Part shown: one piece after another, positions 9,901 through 17,154 of the stretch
Layout of the letters: every line of letters starts with the position of its first letter
How positions within the stretch are numbered: the first letter of the stretch is position 1
From: CBFDBF01 sp050287725
GTDB taxonomy: Bacteria > Pseudomonadota > Gammaproteobacteria > Chromatiales > Chromatiaceae
Direction: 5' to 3'
Assembly: GCA_050287725.1 (NCBI GenBank)
Contig: JBNKCL010000040.1
Coordinates: forward strand, 36,680 to 100,679
Length of the DNA: 64,000 nt
The notes under the pieces: model-generated
Seen by the model: the letters and a program-made list of their open reading frames with translations, nothing else
What the model was told of the DNA's origin: nothing
Database searches by the model: none
Position numbers and translations under genes: made by a program

Positions 9901-12701
9901 ACGAGACCTTCGAAATCGATATCGAGGAGATCCCTGAGGAGGAACCGACCCCAGAGATCCCTGACGAAGCGCCGGCACCGTCCCAACCGAAGAGCGTGAC
10001 GCCTCCCGGAGGAGGACCGAAGCCGCCGACTTTCAGTGCGGCGACGGAAACCGTCTCGATGGAGCAGGAGCTGCTGGAGATCTTCCTCGGCGAAGCCGAA
10101 GAGTTGATGGATGCCATCGATCATGCGCTTCGGCAGTGGGGTGACACACCCTCCGATCTGGCACCGGTAGCGGAACTGCAACGTACCTTGCACACCCTCA
10201 AAGGTGGCGCACGACTGGCGGGCATACTCGCCATCGGTGATCTCAGCCACGCCTTCGAGTCTCTGTTGGAGGGGGTCGATCACCGCACGGTTCCCAACTC
10301 CCGCGGGATGTATCTGTATGCCCAGAGTGTCGCCGACCATCTGACCGGCCAGATCGAAGAGGCGCGGGCGAGCGGTACGGCTTCGCCGGCGGATGATCTG
10401 ATCGAGGAACTCGGACAGGTGCTGGCGGGCGAATTGGAGGTGGATTCCGCCACCGGTATTCTGCGCACGCCGAGGAAAGTCGAAGAGGCAGCCCCGGAGA
10501 TCGAAGAGGAGTCGCCTGTCGAGCTGGAAGAAGAGGAGATCGTCCTTACCGCTGAACCGGAAGAGAGTGAGGAGCCGGAACCCGAGGTTCCGGAAGAAAC
10601 GGCTCTGGCGCCGGAAGAAGAATCGGAAGACGAGGTCGGAACGGAAGTCGAGGCGAAAGAGGAAGAACCGGAGGTCGCTGAGTCCGTAACGGAAGAAGAG
10701 CCGGAACCGGAGACAGAGCCGGAGGCGTCTGATACCTCACAGGTGCTTCCGTTCCCGCCCGCGGAACAACGGCCACCGCCCGGGATGCCGACACCGGAGG
10801 CGTCGTCGCGGGAAGAGCTTGAGCCCACCCGGCTGGTGCGGCGCGGCGGGCGGGAACAACTGCGGATCAATCCGGAGATAATGGACAAGCTGGTCAATAA
10901 CTCCGGTGAGGTCAGTATCTTTCGTTCGCGCCTGGAACAGCAGAACAGCGCGCTGGGATTCAACCTGAAAGAGTTGGAGCAGACGGTAACCCGGTTGCGC
11001 AACCAGTTGCGGCAACTGGATATCGAGACCGAAGCGCAGATCCTGTTCCGTTATGAGCATGAGCAGGAAGAAGGCAAAGAGACGGAGGATTTCGATCCGC
11101 TGGAACTCGACCGCTTCTCCACCATCCAGCAGTTGTCGCGAAGCCTGCTGGAGACGGTAGGGGACCTGGTCAGCATTAACGAATTGCTGGAGGAAGAGCA
11201 GCGCGAGACCGATACCATCCTGTTGCAGCAGGCGCGGGTCGCCACCGATCTGCAGGACGGTTTGTTGCGTACCCGCATGGTCGCCTTCAGCCAGTTGGAA
11301 CCGCGTCTGCAACGTCTGGTGCGCCAAACCTGTCGCCAGTTGAACAAGCAGGCGGTGATGGAGATGCATGGGACGGAGATGGAGCTGGATCGGAGTATTC
11401 TGGATCGCATCACCGCGCCGCTGGAGCATCTGGTGCGAAATGCCGTGTCACACGGTATCGAATCACCGGAACGGCGACGCGAGTTGGGCAAGGACGAGAC
11501 CGGGCGCATCGTCTTCGAACTGACGCGTGAAGGGAACAACGTCCAGATCAAGATCAGCGACGACGGCGCCGGCCTCAACCTGGAGGCGATCCGCGCCCAG
11601 GCACTGAATCTCGGCCTGTTGGTGGACGGGGCGCAGATCTCCGACAACGAATTGATGCAGTTCATCCTGGAGCAGGGGTTCAGTACCGCGGATGAAGTGA
11701 GCCAGATCTCGGGCCGTGGCGTCGGTTTGGATGTGGTGGTGAGCGAGGTGAAGCAGTTGAGCGGGTCGCTGGAGATCGATTCGGCTCCCGGAAAAGGCAC
11801 CAGTTTCGCCATTCAGCTTCCCCTGACGTTGGCGATTACCACCGCGCTGCTGTTGCAGTTGGGTGACGAGGTCTACGCGGTACCCCACAACGCCATCGAG
11901 GGCGTGGTTCGCGTTAGCCGTGATCAACTCCAGGCCTGCTACGAAGAGCGCCAGGAAGGTTATGTTTATGGTGCGAACACCTATCCGATTCGATACCTGG
12001 GTTCGATTCTGGGCACCGCGCAGTTCACCATGCCGGAACAGGCGAAGTGGTTCCCCCTGATGTTGGTAAGGGTGGGCGAGCATCGGGTTGCGTTACAGGT
12101 GGATGAGTTCCTGGGACATCGCCAGATTGTGGTGAAATCGGTAGGGCCGCAGCTCAGTACCATTCGCTGGTTCACCGGCGGCACCATTCTGGGCGATGGC
12201 CGGGTGGCCCTGATCCTGGATGTCAACGCCCTGGCTCGTATGGATGCCGCCCGTACGGCGGAAGCGGCGGTGGTGGAGCTTGCGGAGCATCCGGAAGAGG
12301 TAACGGAAGCCGAACCCGGGGTCGGCACCAAGGTTATGGTGGTGGACGATTCCATTACCGTGCGTAAGGTGACCGGTCGCCTGCTGGAACGCCACGGCAT
12401 GGAGGTGGTGACCGCCAACGACGGCGTGGACGCGGTGGCCAAACTGCAGGAGTACCATCCGGACGTGATGCTGCTGGATATCGAGATGCCCCGGATGGAC
12501 GGCTTCGAACTGGCGCGGCATATGAAGAACTCCGAGGACCTGCGCGATATCCCCATCATCATCATCACCTCGCGTACCGGCGAAAAGCATCGGAACGTCG
12601 CGATGGAACTGGGCGTGAAGCGCTACCTCGGTAAGCCGTACCAGGAGACCGAGTTGTTGGAAAACATTCACGATGTGTTGGCTGAAAAGGCGGCCGAATG
12701 A
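6942..12701 (+). CDS. chpA: ChpA-type hybrid chemotaxis kinase (Hpt repeats, CheA core, receiver)
   Basis: 1919 residues. It autophosphorylates and passes phosphate to PilG/PilH to control type IV pili. Order seen: an N-terminal degenerate Hpt-like segment (LHQIQG, His about 49) and FimL-like helices; further degenerate Hpt-like repeats to about 570; then three canonical Hpt domains with HTLKGS (His about 659), HTLHGS (about 846) and HTLKGG (about 1084), separated by very acidic Pro/Glu linkers; then the CheA dimerisation and ATPase core with the N box HLVRNAVSHGIE (about 1493), DDGAGL (about 1540) and GRGVGLDVV (about 1590); a CheW-like domain; and a C-terminal receiver with VVDDS, Asp about 1846 in LLDIEMPRMDG and LGKPY. 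P. aeruginosa ChpA is longer with more Hpt-type modules. It overlaps the next gene as ATGA. Confidence 0.95.
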   Translation: MSNTQDFSSLKWIKGELDEAVRQARHDLEEHIEGGGDVALMESCATRLHQIQGTLQMVQIYGAAMLAEEMELVARAIARDEIPKKVEAAEALLQGLIKLPDYLEQLLEGGRDHPVILTPLLNDLRASREESLYSEAALFAPELDQWLQVGEVTETPNRRLRKIARSLRHKFHKGLLDWYLDHDIAGGLEAIRQVLLELEDSAGTEQVRRLFRIARAASTVPLEDPNVPNIAMKQLLGRVDREIKRIIQEGELAVAEQPPVDLQKNLLYYVTSSHAQNELTQFLRREFDLDRELITYSEIESGRQGLQGPNLELLQSLRTAIGTDLDSIKDALDLFIRTKSNDTEQLLPLEHSMRVISDTLGMVGQGALRQRIKRQADRIKEIVASSIVPDENDLIKIAEDIIYVESSLENLAAARKPQAEIPSDEEAAGSETQLPAGEFERLVDSVMREARIDMAQIKDAMITFIGAPEKVDVLHDVPTRFRSIAGAFEMLKLFDVSGLLRAIAGYVANEILAKQAIPETVRLNAFADAVTSIEYFMEAVTEGRGIHDEILEVAREALVRLGTEEELEEQAPPVESVPETSEPAAAAPKAPPVKPEPEPEPEHVASADKPSLEEISPEILDIFMEEAQEELEVIREYMPRWLANHEERDALITFRRSFHTLKGSGRLVGAKTIGEFAWSIENLLNRVIDETLPISDSITEVLEETLKVLPELIECQAKGTAPEIDVQAMMDRAFGLADQSRASKPEPAEAEHHEPPSLSGLEVEEIGLEEPAEPEPELTLELEPESEPEAAAPETGEAPINLDPVLLEIFLAESRTHLDTINEFLEQYREGGGRRHLDNNLSRAYHTLHGSAHMAEVVPIAQLSSAIESYLNDMLEHNQPADDEVASLLERSVQQIEAVLAAINVPDAPLPDWETLAVEVKARHKALRGDLGIETTVVSPVSEEEEEFLGEDEAEEPFGIEAETILQAPAEEFPELEVEEIPEAPVDETFEIDIEEIPEEEPTPEIPDEAPAPSQPKSVTPPGGGPKPPTFSAATETVSMEQELLEIFLGEAEELMDAIDHALRQWGDTPSDLAPVAELQRTLHTLKGGARLAGILAIGDLSHAFESLLEGVDHRTVPNSRGMYLYAQSVADHLTGQIEEARASGTASPADDLIEELGQVLAGELEVDSATGILRTPRKVEEAAPEIEEESPVELEEEEIVLTAEPEESEEPEPEVPEETALAPEEESEDEVGTEVEAKEEEPEVAESVTEEEPEPETEPEASDTSQVLPFPPAEQRPPPGMPTPEASSREELEPTRLVRRGGREQLRINPEIMDKLVNNSGEVSIFRSRLEQQNSALGFNLKELEQTVTRLRNQLRQLDIETEAQILFRYEHEQEEGKETEDFDPLELDRFSTIQQLSRSLLETVGDLVSINELLEEEQRETDTILLQQARVATDLQDGLLRTRMVAFSQLEPRLQRLVRQTCRQLNKQAVMEMHGTEMELDRSILDRITAPLEHLVRNAVSHGIESPERRRELGKDETGRIVFELTREGNNVQIKISDDGAGLNLEAIRAQALNLGLLVDGAQISDNELMQFILEQGFSTADEVSQISGRGVGLDVVVSEVKQLSGSLEIDSAPGKGTSFAIQLPLTLAITTALLLQLGDEVYAVPHNAIEGVVRVSRDQLQACYEERQEGYVYGANTYPIRYLGSILGTAQFTMPEQAKWFPLMLVRVGEHRVALQVDEFLGHRQIVVKSVGPQLSTIRWFTGGTILGDGRVALILDVNALARMDAARTAEAAVVELAEHPEEVTEAEPGVGTKVMVVDDSITVRKVTGRLLERHGMEVVTANDGVDAVAKLQEYHPDVMLLDIEMPRMDGFELARHMKNSEDLRDIPIIIITSRTGEKHRNVAMELGVKRYLGKPYQETELLENIHDVLAEKAAE

Positions 12702-13171
12702 GTAATAACGCAACGAAATCGGTCGGGGATGTACGCGGCGTGCTGCTGCCGCTGCAGGACGCGCAGTTGTTGCTGCCCAACGCCTCCATCGCCGAGGTGA
12801 TGGGATACCAGCCTCCGGTCCCGATCCCGGGCGCACCGAGCTGGTTGCTGGGATTTCACGACTGGCGCCAGGAACGGGTGCCGTTGGTTTCCTTCGAGAC
12901 TTTGGTCGAACGCGCTTCGCCTGCGGTGGGGAATCGCGCCCGAATCGCGATCTGTAAGACCCTGGGCGGCAATCCCCGCCGTCCCTACATCGGTTTTCTA
13001 CTCTCCGCCATGCCCCGTCTGGTGCGCGTGACCGAAGAGGTGATCGCCCCCCTCGATAAACCGGAAGACCTGGGTGAAAACGTAAAACAGCAAGTGGTTA
13101 TTAACGGCGAGACCGCATGGATCCCGGATTTGCATGCGTTGGAGTGGGTGGTGCAGGAAGCGCTCTCCTGA
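12698..13171 (+). CDS. ChpC-like CheW domain protein
   Basis: 157 residues, CheW-like. Recognisable: an N-terminal strand VLLPLQDAQLLLPNASIAEV, then PGAPSWLLGFHDWRQERVPLVSFE, the CheW-type surface that contacts kinase and receptor. It starts at ATG 12698, overlapping the chpA stop (ATGA), so translation is coupled. In P. aeruginosa the second adaptor of this cluster is ChpC and links additional receptors to ChpA; that role is inferred by position. Closest match is ChpC, but no chpB or pilK lies between it and pilJ, so I leave the symbol blank. Confidence 0.85.
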   Translation: MSNNATKSVGDVRGVLLPLQDAQLLLPNASIAEVMGYQPPVPIPGAPSWLLGFHDWRQERVPLVSFETLVERASPAVGNRARIAICKTLGGNPRRPYIGFLLSAMPRLVRVTEEVIAPLDKPEDLGENVKQQVVINGETAWIPDLHALEWVVQEALS

Positions 13172-13190
13172 AAACCTCAGCCGGCGCGGC

Positions 13191-13245
13191 CCGGCGTTAA
13201 CATCCGGCTCAAAATACTCATTTACGAAGCGCGTAAACTACGCTT
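13191..13245. repeat. Short dispersed repeat, copy 1
   Basis: Starts CCGGCGTTAACATCCGGCTC and continues to CGCTT. It matches 60169-60221 with only a few mismatches outside a variable centre. The centre is an imperfect inverted repeat, TTTAC then GTAAA with seven bases between. It sits just after chpC, and the stop codon of the truncated sulfotransferase (TAG at 13238-13240, minus strand) lies inside it. Confidence 0.75.
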
Positions 13246-13591
13246 CTCGGAAAGTTCTAGTCCTGCCTGGAAGAATAATACCTAATTTTTGAGTTGGCGC
13301 AGGTTTCCAATACATATAGATTGGGGTGGACTCACCCAGAATCCTCTGAGTGTCATTGGGGCTGAAGAACGAGTGATACCTGGAGTAATCCGGTTTACCG
13401 GTTGCGAAGGCGGCTTCATTGTCGAAAAAATGAACCTCTTTTCTGTCGGCCATGCAGATTTCCGGGTGACCCCGCAGGTATGTATCCAGTGCGGAGGTGC
13501 CTCCCTTCTGCGTCCCGCAAATGGCGAAGTTAACGATCCTTGTTTGGGGGTGGTGAGATTTGCGGGCCGGGTTCTTTTTCTTGACTTTCAT
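13238..13591 (-). pseudogene. Truncated sulfotransferase, N-terminal fragment
   Basis: 117 codons where sulfotransferase-fold proteins normally have about 250-300. The fragment shows the 5'-phosphosulfate loop of PAPS-dependent enzymes, NFAICGTQKGGTSALDTYL (about residues 20-38), then GHPEICM, KEVHFFD and LGESTPIYMYWKP. After PTQK (about residue 102) family likeness stops and the frame reads 15 unrelated residues into the repeat at 13191-13245. The catalytic and 3'-phosphate binding parts are missing, so it is very likely inactive. Base composition is more AT-rich than the flanking pil genes, suggesting acquired DNA. No ribosome site is seen before the ATG. Confidence 0.8.
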
Positions 13592-13712
13592 GCCGATTCG
13601 ACGTGATCCAACTGGTTACTGAATAATAATGATAGAACAAAGAGGCCGGAGAGTAATGTGCTTACTATATTGAAAGAATTATTCCGTAGCCTCTGTTTCT
13701 TGTCGCCTGTTT

Positions 13713-14156
13713 TCACCAGTTCGCCGTTATGAATGTTGCAGATGCTATTGCGACGATAAACAGCGTAGTGGCCTGCCAACTGAATGCCCACCAGGTGAAA
13801 CGGACATTGGTTTTTGAAAAACTGAGTTTTATCTTTTTTTCCGTATTTAAGCAATCGACCAGCTTTTCTTCTGCTTCCTCGGCATATGATTTGTTCTTGG
13901 AGTTCGCTTTATGGATATACAAAAGGAAGCCGCTTGATACCATGGCGAGCAACAGGAACGCGCACCAAACCGCAGAATGGAACCAGTGAAAGTTGGGAGT
14001 TTTGCTGTTACTGCTGAATGTCACGGCGACTGACAGGATATAAAAAGTCAGGGCGGTGAACAGGATTCGCCACTCATATTGTTGACGTTTTGCATGCAAT
14101 TCCCTGTGGGTCTGCGAAATAAATTTCAGCAACTCGAATTTGTTGATTTCAGTCAT
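13713..14156 (-). CDS. Small membrane protein of unknown function
   Basis: 147 residues; I do not recognise the family. It has a charged N-terminal helix (residues 1-27, with ELLKFISQTHRELHAKRQQ), three predicted membrane helices at about 28-48 (ILFTALTFYILSVAVTF), 58-81 (AVWCAFLLLAMVSSGFLLYI) and 122-145 (AFSWQATTLFIVAIASATFI), and between the second and third a charged helical stretch rich in Lys and Glu. A good AGGGA ribosome site precedes the ATG. It is AT-rich relative to its neighbours and sits beside the broken sulfotransferase in what looks like a small acquired islet. The two-helix plus cytoplasmic helix layout vaguely recalls SLATT-type membrane proteins, but that is not established. 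Confidence 0.65.
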   Translation of the reverse strand: MTEINKFELLKFISQTHRELHAKRQQYEWRILFTALTFYILSVAVTFSSNSKTPNFHWFHSAVWCAFLLLAMVSSGFLLYIHKANSKNKSYAEEAEEKLVDCLNTEKKIKLSFSKTNVRFTWWAFSWQATTLFIVAIASATFITANW

Positions 14157-14356
14157 AAGTTCCCTCTCGAAAATTCCGTATCTATGCAGTGGTTCTGTCT
14201 CCTGTCAGGAAAGGGGTGTGTGCATTTTCTATATTTCCAGTTCGTAAATAATAGATGTAACACCATTTCCTTGGTGATTCCGACCGTCGTCAGGATTTCT
14301 TTGTAAATTATTCGAAGGCCGGGCGCAAATCAGCGGCGGTTAATTTGCTGCTGTGT

Positions 14357-15088
14357 TCAGCGAAAATCCCCCCACAGCACCTGCAATGCGGCGATGGCGG
14401 CCAGCGGAGCGGTCTCGGTGCGCAGGACGCGCGGGCCGAGGCGCACGCCCTGGAAGCCGGCCGCGGTTGCCAGGCTTCGCTCTTGTTCGCTCAGTCCTCC
14501 CTCCGGTCCGATCAGGAGTTGCACCACCGTCTCCGGGGGGGTAAGTTCCGGCAGGGTTTTATCTGCCCGGTGATCCAGCAGGATGCGGCAGCCGCCGCTA
14601 CGGGCGGGCAGCCACTCCTCCAATGTGCATGCGGTGTGCAGCTGCGGCAGGCGGCGGCGGCCGGACTGTTCACAGGCGGCGATGACGACGTTGTGCCAGT
14701 GCTGCATCCGTTTCTCCAGGCGTTCCGCTTGCAGGCGCACCACGCTGCGTGTGGTAAACAGCGGCGTGATCCCCGATACCCCCAACTCCACCGCCTTTTG
14801 CAGGGTGAAGTCCATACGCTCTCCCTTGGAGATGCCGATGGCGAGATGGATCGCGAGCGGCGGTTCGGCCTCCGGATCGGAGGTGCTGAGCGTCTTGGCG
14901 CGGACCTGCTGCTTGGCGGCGACTGTCAGTTGCGACGGGTACTCCCGGCCGTCGCCGTTGAACAGGATCAGTTCCGCGCCGCTTTTCAGACGCAGCACCT
15001 GCACCAGGTGGCGGGCGGCCCGTTCCTCCAGGGTGAACTCCTGACTGGGCGAAAGCGGTTGTTCCGTAAAGATGCGGGGGATGCGCAT
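14357..15088 (-). CDS. rsmE: 16S rRNA (uracil-1498-N3)-methyltransferase RsmE
   Basis: 243 residues, standard length. It methylates N3 of U1498 in the 30S decoding region using SAM. It has an N-terminal PUA-like domain (MRIPRIFTEQPL to about residue 70) and a C-terminal SPOUT knot with the SAM-binding signatures LLIGPEGGLSEQE and LGPRVLRTETAPLAA. The start at 15088 was chosen because MRIPR is the conserved family N-terminus; longer in-frame extensions upstream have no family likeness and would run into the divergent phosphofructokinase gene. Confidence 0.95.
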   Translation of the reverse strand: MRIPRIFTEQPLSPSQEFTLEERAARHLVQVLRLKSGAELILFNGDGREYPSQLTVAAKQQVRAKTLSTSDPEAEPPLAIHLAIGISKGERMDFTLQKAVELGVSGITPLFTTRSVVRLQAERLEKRMQHWHNVVIAACEQSGRRRLPQLHTACTLEEWLPARSGGCRILLDHRADKTLPELTPPETVVQLLIGPEGGLSEQERSLATAAGFQGVRLGPRVLRTETAPLAAIAALQVLWGDFR

Positions 15089-15233
15089 GATTGTTCTCGT
15101 TCTGTCCAGGCTCGATTCTGGCGGTAAGCGGTTGCCGGGGCAAGTTGCAGGCTGCGGGAACGGTTGAAATAGTTTGAGTCCCTCTTTCACGCTATCATGG
15201 AACCAATTAGATGTGCAGTACGGAGAGACGGGC

Positions 15234-16355
15234 ATGACGAAACAGATCGGGATCCTGACCGCCGGCGGCGACAGCCCGGGACTCAATGCCGCAATCCGCG
15301 GGGTGGGAAGAGTGGCCCGGGACCGGTACGGGATGCAGGTGCTGGGGTTCCGGGACGGTTTTCGCGGTCTGGCGGAGAACCGCAGTGTCCGGATGGAGGG
15401 GGATATGCTCTCCGGCATCCTCACCGTGGGCGGCACCATCCTGGGCACCAGCCGCGACAAGCCGCACCGGATGCTGGTGGGCGGCAAGGTCCAGGACATG
15501 ACCGACGTGATCGTCGAGAACTACCACTCCAACCAACTGGATGCGCTGGTCTGCCTGGGCGGCGGCGGTACCCAGAAGAACGCCCTGCGGCTGAAGGAGA
15601 AGGGTCTCAATATCATCACCCTGCCCAAAACCATCGACAACGATGTGGCCGGGACCGATGTCACCTTCGGATTCGACACCGCCCTGGGTATCGCCACCGA
15701 CGCCATCGACCGGTTGCACAGTACCGCTCACAGTCACCATCGGATCATCGTGGTGGAGATTATGGGCAACCGCGCCGGGTGGCTGGCGCTGGGGGCGGGA
15801 ATCGCGGGAGGCGCGGATGTCATCCTGATTCCGGAGATCTCCTACAGCATCGACCGCGTGGCCGGGGCCATCAGCGAACGGCTACGCCAGGGCAAAAAAT
15901 TCAGTATTGTGGCGGTGGCGGAGGGGGCGATGTCGCACGAACAGGCGCACGCGGTCCAGGCGTTGAAGGACCGCAGGAGCAAAGCCGAGAGCAAGGAGGA
16001 GAAAAAACAGGCCCGCGAGGAGTTGGCCGTCCTCTACCAGAGCTACACCGACCGGACCCTGCAACTGTCGCGGCAGTTGGAGACGCTGACCGGGCTTGAG
16101 TCGCGGGTGACCATCCTGGGACACCTGCAACGGGGCGGCACGCCGTCGGCGGCGGACCGGCTGCTGGCTACCCGGTTGGGTACCGCCTGCGCCGATTTGA
16201 TCGAGGAGGGGCGCTACGGGGTGATGGTGGCGGCGCGCGGGGAGGGCACCGAGGCGGTGCCGCTGGAAGAGGTGGCCGGGGTGCGGAAAGCGATCCCGCT
16301 GGATCACCCCTGGATCGACAGCGCCCGCAAGGTGGGGACCAATCTGGGAGATTGA
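15234..16355 (+). CDS. 6-phosphofructokinase, phosphate donor uncertain
   Basis: 373 residues from the ATG at 15234, which has GGAGAG upstream. It phosphorylates fructose 6-phosphate (ATP type) or works reversibly with pyrophosphate. Visible PFK motifs: GILTAGGDSPGLNA at the N-terminus, GGGGTQKNA at the donor loop, PKTIDNDV with the catalytic Asp, EIMGNRAGWLAL and LGHLQRGGTPS. Gly in the donor loop resembles ATP enzymes (GGDG), while Lys in PKTIDND resembles PPi enzymes; such mixed signatures occur in group III PFKs, where both donor types are known. Divergent from rsmE. An insertion rich in Lys/Glu lies at about residues 245-265 (KAESKEEKKQAREE). Confidence 0.9.
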   Translation: MTKQIGILTAGGDSPGLNAAIRGVGRVARDRYGMQVLGFRDGFRGLAENRSVRMEGDMLSGILTVGGTILGTSRDKPHRMLVGGKVQDMTDVIVENYHSNQLDALVCLGGGGTQKNALRLKEKGLNIITLPKTIDNDVAGTDVTFGFDTALGIATDAIDRLHSTAHSHHRIIVVEIMGNRAGWLALGAGIAGGADVILIPEISYSIDRVAGAISERLRQGKKFSIVAVAEGAMSHEQAHAVQALKDRRSKAESKEEKKQAREELAVLYQSYTDRTLQLSRQLETLTGLESRVTILGHLQRGGTPSAADRLLATRLGTACADLIEEGRYGVMVAARGEGTEAVPLEEVAGVRKAIPLDHPWIDSARKVGTNLGD

Positions 16356-16458
16356 GGGGTGGAAGTGAGTAATCGCTTACCATTAGTTCGGCTTTTTCCG
16401 TGGAGGGAACCACGGCAGGGGTTGGGGAGCATGTTTTGATAATGGCAAGGGGGAAATC

Positions 16459-16710
16459 ATGGCAGTCCAAAGTTTAATCCTGATTCTTCTGATCGGGGCC
16501 GCCGCCGGTTGGCTGGCGGGCAACATTATGAAAGGTCGCGGTTTCGGCGCGGTGGGCAATATCGTGGTCGGGATCGTGGGCGCGTTCCTGGGCGGCTTTC
16601 TGTTCAGTCTGGTAGGGATCAAGGCGGGCGGTATCATCGGTTCGCTCATTACCGCCACCGTGGGTGCGTTGGTGTTGCTCTGGGTGGTGAGTCTCATCAA
16701 GAAATCGTGA
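16459..16710 (+). CDS. GlsB/YeaQ/YmgE family membrane protein
   Basis: 83 residues, almost wholly hydrophobic and Gly-rich, with three membrane helices (about 3-22, 30-52 and 57-79). The pattern AAGWLAGNIMKGRGFG then VVGIVGAFLGGFLF is that of the transglycosylase-associated (GlsB/YeaQ/YmgE) family, small inner-membrane proteins tied to envelope or general stress but of unclear biochemical role. AAGGGGGAAATC gives a good ribosome site before the ATG. A small lipoprotein gene follows 53 bases later on the same strand. Confidence 0.88.
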   Translation: MAVQSLILILLIGAAAGWLAGNIMKGRGFGAVGNIVVGIVGAFLGGFLFSLVGIKAGGIIGSLITATVGALVLLWVVSLIKKS

Positions 16711-16763
16711 CCGGCATGCCGCCGGTTCTGAAAGAACCCGATCTTATTGTTGAGGAGAAAAAG

Positions 16764-16937
16764 ATGAAAAAAACCATAACGATGGGTCTGCTGCTGATCT
16801 CGATTGTGCTGGCGCTGCCCGCCTGCGCGCCGGAGGTGGGGACCAAGGCGTGGTGCGAACAGATGAGAGAGAAACCGAAAGGGGATTGGACCGCCAACGA
16901 GGCGGGCGACTACGCCAAGCACTGTATTTTCGAATAA
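16764..16937 (+). CDS. DUF3012-type small lipoprotein
   Basis: 57 residues. The N-terminus MKKTITMGLLLISIVLALPA ends in a lipobox with Cys at residue 21, so the mature peptide is about 37 residues and lipid-anchored. The mature part (APEVGTKAWCEQM, then EKPKGDWTANEAGDYAKHC) matches the short DUF3012 family common in aquatic gammaproteobacteria; function is unknown. Two further Cys residues, 30 and 54, could form a disulfide. The TGAGGAG ribosome site fixes this start. It probably shares a transcript with the upstream GlsB-like gene. Confidence 0.85.
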   Translation: MKKTITMGLLLISIVLALPACAPEVGTKAWCEQMREKPKGDWTANEAGDYAKHCIFE

Positions 16938-17022
16938 TTATAGACCTGATTGTCCTGCTGCTTTGCAGGAGGATTGAGCAAGGTTTCGACCCATGCGTTG
17001 TTCAAGGATTTGAACCTTGAGG

Positions 17023-17095
17023 TCTCGCCAAGACGCCATGCACACAAGGAGAACAAACGTGTCTCTTCCTTGGCGTTCTTTGCGTCTTGGCGAGA
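17023..17095. repeat. Intergenic hairpin repeat (TCTCGCCAAGACGC type)
   Basis: Perfect 14-base inverted arms: TCTCGCCAAGACGC at 17023-17036 and GCGTCTTGGCGAGA at 17082-17095, plus inner pairing AAGGA/TCCTT at 17047-17051 and 17067-17071. It lies between two convergent genes (the DUF3012 lipoprotein and the VIT/CCC1-like gene). The sequence type is a familiar dispersed intergenic repeat in many bacterial genomes and yields the spurious peptide RQDAKNAKE when translated. Confidence 0.85.
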
Positions 17096-17154
17096 GTTAA
17101 TTTGGAATGAGAACCGGGGTCGGTCAGGGCAGTGAGGCAGTGTCCGGGCAGGTT

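Noticed and set aside
13588..13854. 88-codon frame between the membrane protein and the sulfotransferase fragment
   Set aside because: It overlaps the better supported 147-residue gene in another frame and has no recognisable features.
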